From positions 30,092 through 94,091 of the forward strand of contig NZ_JBQCHP010000001.1 in the NCBI RefSeq assembly GCF_051954575.1: a DNA stretch of 64,000 nucleotides. The letters are read 5' to 3'. This document shows positions 24,604-32,769 of the stretch, piece by piece (the stretch's first letter is position 1; each line of letters begins with the position of its first letter). A program made the position numbers and the translations under genes. Under the pieces are notes generated by a model. That model ran no database searches, had not been told where the DNA came from, and worked only from the letters and a program-made list of their open reading frames with translations. The stretch comes from Dyella_B sp035690825. GTDB taxonomy: Bacteria; Pseudomonadota; Gammaproteobacteria; Xanthomonadales; Rhodanobacteraceae.

Positions 24604-25257
24604 ATGAAAACCGATCGTGAACTGCAGCAGATCGTTCTGGATGAACTGGATTGGGAACCTTCCGTCGACGCCAGCCGCATCGGCGTGGAAGTGCGCGAGG
24701 GCGTGGTCACCTTGTCCGGCAAGGTCGACAGCTATCCGCAGAAATGGGCCGCCGAACGCGCCGCCAAGCGCGTACCCGGCGTTCGTGGGCTGGCCATCGA
24801 ACTGGAAGTGGCGTTGCCGGGCGATTTCGCGCGTAGCGATACGGATATCGCCATGGCCGCCAAGAATGCCATCGACTGGCATGCCTGCATTCCGACCGAT
24901 GCGATCAAGGTGGTGGTGGAAAACGGCTGGGTAACGCTTTCCGGCCACGTGGAATGGGATTTCATCCGCAACGCCGCCGAAGACGCAGTGCGCGGACTGC
25001 TCGGGGTGAAGGGCGTGGTCGATCGCATCAGTATCACGCCGCATGCGCAGCCGCGGGATATCAAGACCAAGATCGAAGCGGCGCTGTATCGCCGCGCCCA
25101 TCTGGATACCAAATCCATCAAGGTGAACGTCAGCAAGGGCACGGTAACGCTGAAGGGCGCAGTCGATTCGCTGGCCGAGCGCGATGCCGTCGAGCAGGCT
25201 GCCTGGAGCGCGCCCGGTGTGCAGAATGTGGTCGACCAGTTGGTTGTTTCGCCGTAA
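24604..25257 (+). CDS. Triple BON-domain protein
   Basis: 217 residues with three consecutive BON domains at about 3-70, 77-147 and 150-217. Each ends in the typical VxxGVVTLSGxVxS hairpin (VREGVVTLSGKVDS, VENGWVTLSGHVEW, VSKGTVTLKGAVDS) and a VxGV turn. There is no signal peptide, so unlike OsmY it should be cytoplasmic. BON domains bind phospholipid or act as scaffolds. AGGAG precedes the ATG. Position after the old yellow enzyme (72 bp) allows co-transcription; a strong hairpin terminator follows. Confidence 0.9.
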   Translation: MKTDRELQQIVLDELDWEPSVDASRIGVEVREGVVTLSGKVDSYPQKWAAERAAKRVPGVRGLAIELEVALPGDFARSDTDIAMAAKNAIDWHACIPTDAIKVVVENGWVTLSGHVEWDFIRNAAEDAVRGLLGVKGVVDRISITPHAQPRDIKTKIEAALYRRAHLDTKSIKVNVSKGTVTLKGAVDSLAERDAVEQAAWSAPGVQNVVDQLVVSP

Positions 25258-25276
25258 ACACCGGCGGTCTTTTCTG

Positions 25277-25309
25277 CCACGGCCCCGTCCTCGCGGTGGC
25301 CGTGGTTTT
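25277..25309 (+). terminator. Rho-independent terminator after the BON gene
   Basis: An 8-bp GC-rich stem, arms 25277-25284 and 25298-25305, with a 13-base loop and TTTT directly after. It lies 20 bp past the BON stop and should end the old-yellow-enzyme/BON transcript. Confidence 0.72.
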
Positions 25310-25594
25310 CGTCGCGCGCATGGCGCTACTCCTGACTTGAATTCGATGCTGGGCTGCGTGTTCGCCGGCATCTCGGTCGCCGCTATCTGCTGACCAATCC
25401 CCATACGGCCGGTTTTGCGGTCAGGTGGTGATGGGAAGGGGCCATGCGGCGGCATCCGGGACGCTTGCGGCGACCCGCACTGGCGCATTAGCGTGCCCAT
25501 CTAATGGCCAACCTGCGGTTGGAACGGATAAGCGTGGAGCCTGGGGAGTCGGCATTGATAGCCTGGCAGCGCTGAGACTGATCGAACGGAGCGG
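25310..25594. other. Intergenic stretch before the polyphosphate kinase gene
   Basis: About 285 bp with no gene that I can support. It has no FNR-type dyad, unlike most upstream regions here, so the kinase gene may be under another control. A GGAG site at its end fits the kinase start. Confidence 0.5.
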
Positions 25595-26434
25595 ATGGGT
25601 ATGAGCTATCGCGAAGAATTCATCGTGCATCCCGGCGCCAGGCTGCACCTTTCCCATATCGATCCGGCCTACAAGGGCCGGCACGAGTCGCATGAAAAGG
25701 CCGGGCCGTTGATTGCCGAATCGCTCGCCAACATGGCGCGCTTGCAATACCTGCTCTATGCCAACGCGAGCCGCTCGCTGCTGATCGTGCTGCAAGGGCT
25801 CGACGCCGCCGGCAAGGACGGTGTGGTCCGGCACCTGTTCAGCGGCATGAATCCGCAGGGAACACGCGTCTTCAGCTTCAAGGAACCGAGTGCGGAAGAC
25901 CGCGCCCACGATTTTCTATGGCGCGTTCACCAGCGCGCACCCGGCCGTGGCGAGGTGGTCATCTACAACCGCTCGCATTACGAAGACGTGCTGGTCGTAC
26001 GCGTGCATGAGTCGGTTCCGCGCGAGGTATGGTCGCAACGTTACGCATCGATCAACGACTTCGAGACCATGCTGACGGCAAACGGTACGCAGGTATTGAA
26101 ATTCTATCTGCACATCAGCACCGAGGAACAACTGGAGCGCTTCAAGCGTCGGCTGGACGATCCGGCTCGGCAGTGGAAAATCAGCGAGAGCGATTACTCC
26201 GAACGCTTGTTCTGGCCGCAGTACATCGAAGCCTACGAGGAAGCGATCGAGCGAACCAGCACCAAGCTTGCGCCGTGGTTCGTGATTCCCGCGAACCATA
26301 AATGGTTCCGCGACCTGGCGATCTCGCAAATCGTGGCCGATACGATGAACGACATGAAGTTGAGTCTTCCACCGGCGCGCGTCGACCTGGCTGAGATCCG
26401 CCGGAAATATCACGTCGCCCAGAGGAATCCCTGA
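25595..26434 (+). CDS. Polyphosphate kinase 2 (PPK2 family, class III-like)
   Basis: 279 residues. Walker A GLDAAGKDG (68-76) and the second motif YNRSHYEDVLVVRV (from about 124) are intact; the NRSHYE form is the one I recall for class III enzymes able to phosphorylate both AMP and ADP, rather than the DRSWYNR form of class I. Lid arginines are present. The enzyme would regenerate ATP from AMP/ADP at the expense of polyphosphate, an oxygen-independent ATP source. Start ATG 25595 with GGAG close upstream; ATG 25601 is an alternative. Convergent with the ATPase operon. Confidence 0.88.
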   Translation: MGMSYREEFIVHPGARLHLSHIDPAYKGRHESHEKAGPLIAESLANMARLQYLLYANASRSLLIVLQGLDAAGKDGVVRHLFSGMNPQGTRVFSFKEPSAEDRAHDFLWRVHQRAPGRGEVVIYNRSHYEDVLVVRVHESVPREVWSQRYASINDFETMLTANGTQVLKFYLHISTEEQLERFKRRLDDPARQWKISESDYSERLFWPQYIEAYEEAIERTSTKLAPWFVIPANHKWFRDLAISQIVADTMNDMKLSLPPARVDLAEIRRKYHVAQRNP

Positions 26435-26452
26435 GTTCCGCCGTGGCCTGTA

Positions 26453-27268
26453 TTAGATTCCCAGCAGAATTATTTCGATTTCCTCCGTGATGGCTTCCTG
26501 CCGCGCGCGCCTGCGGCGACGATCGAGATTGTCGATGCGTTCGTGCAGGCGATCGAGTGCGGCACTCATTTGATCGAGGCGGCGGCGGTTTTCGGCGAGC
26601 AGCGAGGCGAGCAGGATGGCGTTGAGTGAGGCGAAGACGTAGTGCTCGACAAGCACGCCATACAGTTGCGGGGGAGGAAGCTGCAACTGCGGCTTGTTTC
26701 GCCAGCATGGTGCGCGTGTTGCGCCGGTTGCCGGCAGTACGCGTCCGGCGTGCAGATTGCCTTCGTCGTCGTGATGGATGACGATCAGGCCGTTTGTGTT
26801 GTCGTGATCTGCTTGCGTCGATGCTTGCACCGATGTGGCGATATGGGACATGACGCCGGGAATGTCTTCGATCACGGCGGCGCCGGCCATAGGAAGATGC
26901 GTCACGCCGCGTTCGTCCAGTAGCTGGCAAAGCCGGCTGCCGACGGCGATACGTACACCATCGCTGCTTTGGCGCGAGACATCCGGGTGCGAGGCTACGC
27001 GTTCGTCGAAATCGCCGCATAACCCGCGTTCGGAACCGATGAGAATGAGTATGTCGCGCTGCGGAACGACACTGGGGCGCGCGGCAGGGTAGTGGGCGCC
27101 TAGGTTGTCGATGGCGGTGCGGATGGCGTCCACGGTTTGCGCTTGCCGTAGCGTGCCTTCGGCCAGGCGTCGCGCTTCGATGAACGCCAGGCTGCGCATG
27201 GCCGACATGATCGTGCCGATCTCCTCGAGTGCCCTGCTGTGACGGGCCAGTTCACGCCATCGCGCCAT
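26453..27268 (-). CDS. atpG: N-type ATPase gamma subunit
   Basis: 271 residues, last gene of the ATPase operon, overlapping the end of atpA by 17 bp. The N-terminal helix (RALEEIGTIMSAMRSLAFIEARRL) and the C-terminal helix (LNAILLASLLAENRRRLDQM) would form the rotor shaft, but sequence similarity to ordinary gamma is low, as is usual for the N-ATPase group. The segment ILILIGSERGLCGDFDERV matches the conserved GSDRGLCGxxN turn. Its position and length fit the family. Confidence 0.88.
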   Translation of the reverse strand: MARWRELARHSRALEEIGTIMSAMRSLAFIEARRLAEGTLRQAQTVDAIRTAIDNLGAHYPAARPSVVPQRDILILIGSERGLCGDFDERVASHPDVSRQSSDGVRIAVGSRLCQLLDERGVTHLPMAGAAVIEDIPGVMSHIATSVQASTQADHDNTNGLIVIHHDDEGNLHAGRVLPATGATRAPCWRNKPQLQLPPPQLYGVLVEHYVFASLNAILLASLLAENRRRLDQMSAALDRLHERIDNLDRRRRRARQEAITEEIEIILLGI

Positions 27269-28739
27269 GCGCTTGCTCCAGCCAGTGGTGCACGCGCTCG
27301 CGCCATTGCTCAGGCGAATCGCTCATCGACAACGTTTCGTGCAGGCAATGCTCGCGCAGGCGCTGCATGACGGTGTCCATGTCTTCTGGCGCGACGTGTT
27401 CGAGCGAGCCTTCCGCATAGGCGGCCAGCCATGCCAGGTGTGCGGTGGCTGGCCAGGGCTGAAAGCGTGGTTGCCGCAGCGCCCGGCGCAGTGTCCGGCC
27501 CCGGCGGATGCGCTCTTCCACGCCGGCCTCGAGCTTGGCGCCGAAGCGCGTGAACACTTCCAGCTCAAGGAATTGCAGGTAATCGAGCTTGATGCGCCCG
27601 GCCTGGTCGCGGATGGCTGCGTGCTGTGCCTTGCCGCCGATGCGCGATACCGAGCGCGACACGTCGATGGCCGGCAACTGGCCCTGCGCAAACAGGCGTT
27701 GGTCGAGAAAAATCTGCCCATCGGTGATCGAAATCAGATTGGTGGGAATGTAATCGGCGATCTCGCCCTGTTCGGTCTCCACCAGGGGCAGGGCGGTCAT
27801 GCTGCCGCCGCCCTCCTCGGTCGACAACGCCGTGGCGCGTTCCAGCAGGCGTGCGTGCAAATAGAAGATGTCGCCCGGATATGCTTCGCGTCCTGGAGGC
27901 CGGCGCAGCAGCAGTGACAATTCACGATACGCCTTGGCATGCGTGCTGAGGTCGTCATACACCACCAGGGTGTCGTGGCCCGCTTCCATCCAGGCTTCGG
28001 CCACCGCGCAGCCGGCGAACGGGGCGAGGTATTTCATGCCGGGCAGGGCATTGGCATCGGCTACGATCACCGAGCAGTAGGCGAGTGCGCCCTGTTCGCG
28101 CAACACGGCCACGGTGCTGACGACGTCTGAACGTTTCTGGCCGATCAATACATAGACGCAGCGTACGGCCTCGCCCTGCTGGCGCAAGATGGTATCCAGC
28201 GCTAGGGCGCTTTTCCCCGTGCCGCTGTCACCGACGATGAGCTGGCGTTGGCCGCGCCCGATCGGAATTAGCGTGTCGATGACTTTGTTGCCGGTGTAAA
28301 GCGGTCGCTGGACGAACGTGCGGCGCATCAGCGGCGGCGACACGCCGTCGAGCGCACGCAGGGCATCGGTTTGCGGCATATCGTTGCCGTCCAGTGGATG
28401 ACCGAGCGGGTCCACTACGCGGCCCAGCAACCCTTCGCCTACGCCGATCTGCAACTGGCGCCCGCTGAGCATGGCGCGAACCCCGGCGCGCAGATCGATG
28501 CCGGGATCGAGCAGGATCACGCCGATGCGATCGGGTTCGAGATGATAGATGAGCGCTTCGCCGCCACCTTCGAGCACCACGATATCGTCCAGCGCGGCGG
28601 AGGGCAGGCCGGAGATCCACGCGACGCCATCGCCGACCGAGACCACCGTTCCGCATTCGCGCAAGCGCAAGCCGAATCGATAATCGGTCAGCCAGTGGTC
28701 GCGCCGGTCCAGCGCGAGTGCTTGTTGCCGATCAGCCAT
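27252..28739 (-). CDS. atpA: N-type ATPase alpha subunit
   Basis: 495 residues from ATG 28739, overlapping the b-delta gene by 8 bp. Non-catalytic nucleotide-binding subunit with P-loop GDSGTGKSALALDTI, the SISDGQ-like segment SITDGQIFLDQRLFAQGQLPAIDVSRSVSR reduced to its core (ITDGQIFL; VSRSVSRIGG) and the arginine finger of the latter. It forms the hexamer with AtpD. Divergence from housekeeping AtpA is clear, in line with a second, accessory enzyme. Confidence 0.95.
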   Translation of the reverse strand: MADRQQALALDRRDHWLTDYRFGLRLRECGTVVSVGDGVAWISGLPSAALDDIVVLEGGGEALIYHLEPDRIGVILLDPGIDLRAGVRAMLSGRQLQIGVGEGLLGRVVDPLGHPLDGNDMPQTDALRALDGVSPPLMRRTFVQRPLYTGNKVIDTLIPIGRGQRQLIVGDSGTGKSALALDTILRQQGEAVRCVYVLIGQKRSDVVSTVAVLREQGALAYCSVIVADANALPGMKYLAPFAGCAVAEAWMEAGHDTLVVYDDLSTHAKAYRELSLLLRRPPGREAYPGDIFYLHARLLERATALSTEEGGGSMTALPLVETEQGEIADYIPTNLISITDGQIFLDQRLFAQGQLPAIDVSRSVSRIGGKAQHAAIRDQAGRIKLDYLQFLELEVFTRFGAKLEAGVEERIRRGRTLRRALRQPRFQPWPATAHLAWLAAYAEGSLEHVAPEDMDTVMQRLREHCLHETLSMSDSPEQWRERVHHWLEQAHGAMA

Positions 28740-29475
28740 GGCCGCCCGCTTCCGCGAAGGCACGCAGTTCGCCGGCGATGCTCGCATCCAGCTCCCAGGC
28801 ACCTACCTGGATGAGCAATCCGGAAACGAGGTTCGCATCCTCGGTGTAGCGCACGCCAGGCGGCGACGCAGCAAACGCCGCGAATGCTTTTTCCAGGCGT
28901 GCACGGTCATTCGCCGCAAGCGGTGAACTGCTATGCACGACGACACCGTCGGCGGTGCCAAGCGCCGCGCGAAGTGCCTCGATTTGCTCCGGTGGCAGCG
29001 CGGCAAGCTCTTTCAGCGCGACATCGAGTATGCGCTGCGCCAAGTCCGGGGTGGCGAGCTCGCGCAGCAAGCGCGAGGCAAATTGCGCGGCCTGCGCTGT
29101 GGCGCGTCCTTGCACGGCTTTTTCGTAGGTTTCCTGCTCGTGTTGTCGCAGCGTTTGTTGGCGTTTGCGCTCGCTGGCAATCTCCGCCTCGAGCGCCTGA
29201 AGGCGGTGCTGACGTTCCGCTTCCAGTTCGCTGCCGAGGGTTTGACGGCGCTTTTCCAGTTCGGCCTGCCATTGGCTATTGCGTGCCTGGTAGTCCGTTT
29301 GCAATGCATTGGCTTGGTCGCGCGCGTGTTGCGCATCGTCCAGCGTTTTTTGCACGGCATGCTGCCGCTGCTCGACCATCGACAGCACTGGCCGATACAG
29401 GAAGTGCCGAAGCAGCCAGACCAGCACCAGGAAGTTGATGATTTCCAGGACGAAGGTGGACCAGTCGAAGCTCAT
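28732..29475 (-). CDS. atpF: N-type ATPase b subunit with fused delta-like domain
   Basis: 247 residues, about 90 longer than a usual b subunit. One N-terminal membrane helix (about 7-25, FVLEIINFLVLVWLL), then a long charged coiled coil (about 35-125) and a C-terminal part (about 130-247) that resembles delta. No separate delta gene exists in the operon, so the fusion provides the stator connection. This b-delta arrangement is a known hallmark of N-ATPases. Confidence 0.92.
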   Translation of the reverse strand: MSFDWSTFVLEIINFLVLVWLLRHFLYRPVLSMVEQRQHAVQKTLDDAQHARDQANALQTDYQARNSQWQAELEKRRQTLGSELEAERQHRLQALEAEIASERKRQQTLRQHEQETYEKAVQGRATAQAAQFASRLLRELATPDLAQRILDVALKELAALPPEQIEALRAALGTADGVVVHSSSPLAANDRARLEKAFAAFAASPPGVRYTEDANLVSGLLIQVGAWELDASIAGELRAFAEAGGHG

Positions 29476-29485
29476 GGCATCCTTC

Positions 29486-29752
29486 CTACTTCAGCAGGTA
29501 CGCCAGCAACGGATTGCGGAACAGCACGATAAGCACGATCACCAGCACGTAGATGGCCAGCGATTCGACCATCGCCAGGCCGATGAACAAGGCGCGCAGG
29601 ATCGATTTTTCCGCTTCCGGCTGGCGGGCCAGGGCATCGAGCGCGCGGCTGATCGAGCGTCCCATGGCCAAGGCGGGAAACATCACGCCGAGGGCGATGG
29701 CAAGCAGCGCCCCCAGCGTGGAGAAGAGGGCGAACAAGCTCATGTCTTTCAT
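29486..29752 (-). CDS. atpE: N-type ATPase c subunit (rotor ring)
   Basis: 88 residues, two hydrophobic hairpin helices joined by the polar loop LARQPEAEKS. The ion-binding helix 2 reads GLAMVESLAIYVLVI, with the essential Glu followed by Ser and a Tyr four residues later as in sodium-binding rings. In helix 1, however, the position of the sodium-ligand Gln of Ilyobacter (Gln32) is Met by my alignment (FPALAM). The sodium set is thus incomplete, which argues for protons. ATG 29752 overlaps the a-subunit stop. Confidence 0.93.
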   Translation of the reverse strand: MKDMSLFALFSTLGALLAIALGVMFPALAMGRSISRALDALARQPEAEKSILRALFIGLAMVESLAIYVLVIVLIVLFRNPLLAYLLK

Positions 29753-30432
29753 GATGTGGCGTCTCCGTGAACGCGTGTTGCAACGTTGGCTTCCAAACTT
29801 CCCGCGATGTACACCAGCGCCAGCACGCCAAAGATGTAAGCCTGTACCAGCGCTTCCACCACATGCAGCATCAGCAGTGGAACCGGAACCAGCAGGCCGG
29901 CCACCAGCAACACCAGCATCGCCGCCATTTCCAGGCTCATGATGTTGCCGAACAGGCGGATGGACAGCGCGAGCGTGCGCGATATTTCGCTGATGACGTT
30001 GAACGGAAGCAGGATGGGATTGGGCTGCACGTAGTGGCGCAAGTAGGCCAACAGGCCAGCATCCCGAATACCGAACCAGTGCGTTGCCGCAAAGACCAGG
30101 ATGGCCAGGCCGGCCGTGACGGACAATTGCCCGCTCGGCGAATGCAGGCCGGGAATCAGTCCGGCCAGATTGGCGAACACCAGGTAGATCCACAGGCTGC
30201 CGATGAACGGCAGCAGTTGCCGCGACTTTTCCGGCGCGATGTCTTCGATCGCCTGGCGCATGGTCAGCACTACGGCTTCCAGCACGCTTTGCCAGCGGTC
30301 CGGCGCAAGCTTCAGGCGCCGGGTGATCAGCCAGCACGCCAATGTCAATGCCGCCATGATGCCCCAACTGGTCACCACCGTATCGGTGATCAGCAGCGAG
30401 CCTATGCGTAGAAGGACGATGCTCTGCTCCAT
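29749..30432 (-). CDS. atpB: N-type ATPase a subunit
   Basis: 227 residues from ATG 30432, overlapping the atpQ stop (TGATG). The stator channel subunit: the conserved arginine lies in ISEISRTLALSIRLFGNIMS, and LVQAYIFGVLALVYIAGSL is the last helix with the conserved glutamine. About five to six helices. It carries the two ion half-channels. Confidence 0.94.
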   Translation of the reverse strand: MEQSIVLLRIGSLLITDTVVTSWGIMAALTLACWLITRRLKLAPDRWQSVLEAVVLTMRQAIEDIAPEKSRQLLPFIGSLWIYLVFANLAGLIPGLHSPSGQLSVTAGLAILVFAATHWFGIRDAGLLAYLRHYVQPNPILLPFNVISEISRTLALSIRLFGNIMSLEMAAMLVLLVAGLLVPVPLLMLHVVEALVQAYIFGVLALVYIAGSLEANVATRVHGDATS

Positions 30433-30713
30433 CACCGGCGCTCCCTTACGATGAGGTAGACGTTCAGGGCCCCGATGAAAATGCCCGCGACGATGCCCGA
30501 AAGCGTTCCACGTACCGAATAGCCGGGTAGCTTTTCGTCGATCCATAGCCCGATGTAGGTGGCGGCCACCACCGGCAATACGAACACCATGCCGAGCGTG
30601 CCAAGGTAAAGCGACTGGCCGATCAATCCCTGGCGTTCGCGCTGCGCGCGTACCGCGCGTCGTACTTCGCGCAGGATCGAACGATGCCAGTGCGGGTTGG
30701 TCGGCATGTTCAT
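30432..30713 (-). CDS. atpQ: N-type ATPase accessory subunit AtpQ (AtpI-like)
   Basis: 93 residues from ATG 30713 (ATG 30707 possible). Two membrane helices, about 33-57 and 68-88, with the ATPase-gene-1 motif GLWIDEKLPGYS between them, as in AtpI/AtpZ. It is probably an assembly or ion-handling factor of the rotor. In N-ATPase operons a second small membrane protein gene, atpR, normally follows; here the stop of atpQ overlaps the start of atpB, so atpR is absent. Confidence 0.85.
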   Translation of the reverse strand: MNMPTNPHWHRSILREVRRAVRAQRERQGLIGQSLYLGTLGMVFVLPVVAATYIGLWIDEKLPGYSVRGTLSGIVAGIFIGALNVYLIVRERR

Positions 30714-31114
30714 CGCATCGACTCCCGCTGCAGCCGCCATAGACGGCGCAGCATCTCTTGTTCGAGCCGCCGCAACTGGGTATGCAATTGACTGAGTGCC
30801 TGCTCTTCGGCCGCGAAGCGTTCTTCGAGCGCGCGGCTTACGGCGTTCAGGTCGTCGCTGCGCAGATAGTCGCGCGTCGCCAGCGTGAGGGTGTTGCCGG
30901 CGAAGTACAACACGCTTCCCGGCTGCGCCAGATAATCCCAGTGATCGTCGGCGTGGTGGATGCGCGACAGGCCGGAGACCAGGGCTGTGATGAAGGCTTC
31001 GCGGTGAGCGCGGATGGCGAATTGGCCACTGGGATCCTCGCCCACGAAAGCCGCTACACCGGTGATGTGTTCGTTGGCGCGAGGGCTCAGCAGGTGGATG
31101 TCGAACGTATTCAT
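30710..31114 (-). CDS. atpC: N-type ATPase epsilon subunit
   Basis: 134 residues from ATG 31114, overlapping the atpD stop (ATGA). N-terminal beta-sandwich (about 1-85, FDIHLLSPRANEHITGV; REAFITALVSGL) and two C-terminal helices (about 88-134, arginine/glutamate-rich). It joins the rotor shaft to the ring. Second gene in the order D-C-Q-B-E-F-A-G, typical of N-ATPases, in which beta and epsilon come first rather than last. Confidence 0.9.
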   Translation of the reverse strand: MNTFDIHLLSPRANEHITGVAAFVGEDPSGQFAIRAHREAFITALVSGLSRIHHADDHWDYLAQPGSVLYFAGNTLTLATRDYLRSDDLNAVSRALEERFAAEEQALSQLHTQLRRLEQEMLRRLWRLQRESMR

Positions 31115-32535
31115 GGGTTCGCGCCGGGCAGGCGCCCACGCATGTAGCACTGTGCTTCGGGCGCGTCGTCGTAGCGGCCATCCAGCAGTGCTTCGCAATC
31201 GGCCAACGTTCCCTCCAGCGGCACGCTGGCGCCGGCGATGCCGGTGCTTGCGGCGACCACCGCGAAGGGCTGCGAAAGGTAGCGCTGCAACCGGCGCGCG
31301 CGTAGCACCAGTTTGCGGTCGACGGCCGACAGCGCTTCGATGCCCAGCATGGCGATCACGTCTTCCAGTTCTTTATAGCGGGCCAGGTGCTCGCGCACTT
31401 GCGTGGCTATCCGGTAATGGCGCGTGCCGACAATGGCCGGATCGAGCAGGCGGCTGCGGGAAGCCAGGGGATCCACCGCGGGGTAGATGCCTTGCGCGGC
31501 CTGCTCGCGCGAAAGGATCACGCTGGTATCCAGGTGCGCCAGGATCGCCACCACGGCCGGATCGGTCATGTCGTCCGCCGGCACGTAAACCGCCTGAACC
31601 GAGGTGATGCTTCCGCGTTGCGTGGAGCAGATGCGCTCTTCCAGTTCGGCGATTTCCGAGAGCAGTGTGGGTTGGTAACCCACGGTTGCCGGCATGCGGC
31701 CGAGCAAGCCGGAAACTTCGCTTCCCGCTTGCGCGAAGCGAAACGCATTATCCATCAGGAACAGCACCTCGCCGCCGAGCGTGTCGCGCAGGTATTCGGC
31801 ATAGGTGATGCCGGCAAGGCCGACACGAAAGCGTACGCCCGGCACTTCGTCCATCTGGCCGAACACCATCAAGGTGTGCGGCATCACGCCGGCATCGCGC
31901 ATGTCGTGCCACAACTCGTGTCCCTCGCGGATGCGCTCGCCCACGCCACAGAAGACGTTGGCCCCGTGATGCAGTTGCACGATGGCGTGCATGAACTCAG
32001 TGATCAGTACCGTCTTGCCGACACCTGCGCCGCCGAATAGACCGGTTTTGCCGCCTCGCGCAAATGGACACAGCAGGTCGATCACCTTGATGCCGGTTTC
32101 CAGGATGCCACTGAGCGGCTTGGTGTCGTTGAGCGAAAGGGGCTTGCCGGTGAGCGGCAGGAACTGTTCCGCGGAGACGGGGGCACCACCGTCCAGCGGG
32201 GTGCCGAATACATCCAACAGGCGCCCGAGCACGCTCGACGATACGGGAAGACACACCGGCGCTTGCGTGTCGAAAACCGGCTGGCCCCGGCGCATGCCGC
32301 CGGTGCGGCCGAGCGCAAGCGTTCTTACCCGGCGGGAATCCAGCTCCTGCTGCACTTCCAGTTGAATGGTCGCCGTGCCGACGGCCGTGCGCAGCGCATG
32401 GCGCAGCAACGGCGGGTGCGCGCAGCGGACGTCGACCACCGAGCCTTGCACCGACTCGACGCTGCCGATATATGCGTCCAGCCTGCTGGAGCCTTCGGAT
32501 TCCTGTTCGCTGGATCGAAAGGGTGGTTTGTCCAT
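31111..32535 (-). CDS. atpD: N-type ATPase beta subunit
   Basis: 474 residues, first gene of the operon. Catalytic P-loop GGAGVGKT (168-175), catalytic Glu in GVGERIREG, and the VPADDMTDPA segment are intact. An N-terminal extension of about 20 residues (acid/serine-rich) precedes the beta barrel. Ribosome site is weak, and the FNR-type promoter predicts that transcription starts at or next to this ATG, so the mRNA may be leaderless or the true promoter lies differently. Accessory ATPase: the main ATP synthase must be encoded elsewhere. Confidence 0.95.
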   Translation of the reverse strand: MDKPPFRSSEQESEGSSRLDAYIGSVESVQGSVVDVRCAHPPLLRHALRTAVGTATIQLEVQQELDSRRVRTLALGRTGGMRRGQPVFDTQAPVCLPVSSSVLGRLLDVFGTPLDGGAPVSAEQFLPLTGKPLSLNDTKPLSGILETGIKVIDLLCPFARGGKTGLFGGAGVGKTVLITEFMHAIVQLHHGANVFCGVGERIREGHELWHDMRDAGVMPHTLMVFGQMDEVPGVRFRVGLAGITYAEYLRDTLGGEVLFLMDNAFRFAQAGSEVSGLLGRMPATVGYQPTLLSEIAELEERICSTQRGSITSVQAVYVPADDMTDPAVVAILAHLDTSVILSREQAAQGIYPAVDPLASRSRLLDPAIVGTRHYRIATQVREHLARYKELEDVIAMLGIEALSAVDRKLVLRARRLQRYLSQPFAVVAASTGIAGASVPLEGTLADCEALLDGRYDDAPEAQCYMRGRLPGANP

Positions 32536-32569
32536 GGGGACACGTTAATCGCCGGGCGTCCGGCGCAAG

Positions 32570-32583
32570 ATGACTTCGGTCAA
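32570..32583 (-). promoter_or_regulatory. FNR/ANR-type box, N-ATPase operon promoter
   Basis: Read toward atpD the site is TTGACCGAAGTCAT, one mismatch. TAACGT at 32547-32542 is a -10 at exact class-II spacing, putting the predicted start at about 32535, the A of the atpD ATG. Confidence 0.68.
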
Positions 32584-32695
32584 CTGAGTCCTTGTCCGCA
32601 TCCTGTTCGAAGATGGTGATGGCATTTATGTGGAACGTTGCCTTGCCGGCCTGTGTATCAGGTGATGGCGCGAAATGAAGCTTTTCCCATGGTAT

Positions 32696-32709
32696 TTGAC
32701 AATCATCAA
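32696..32709 (+). promoter_or_regulatory. FNR/ANR-type box, mscS promoter
   Basis: TTGACAATCATCAA, exact match. CACTAT at 32731-32736 is a -10 at class-II spacing; predicted start near 32744, 26 bases before ATG 32770. Confidence 0.78.
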
Positions 32710-32769
32710 CGCGACGCCGTTTTTCTGCCGCACTATCACATGGCATCCGATCGAGCTTTTTTTGCAGCC

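Noticed and set aside
21940..25500. A 1186-codon open frame on the minus strand
   Set aside because: It lies opposite the esterase, old yellow enzyme and BON genes, all clear by motif. Long antisense frames are common in GC-rich DNA, and its product is rich in H, R, G and A without any domain.
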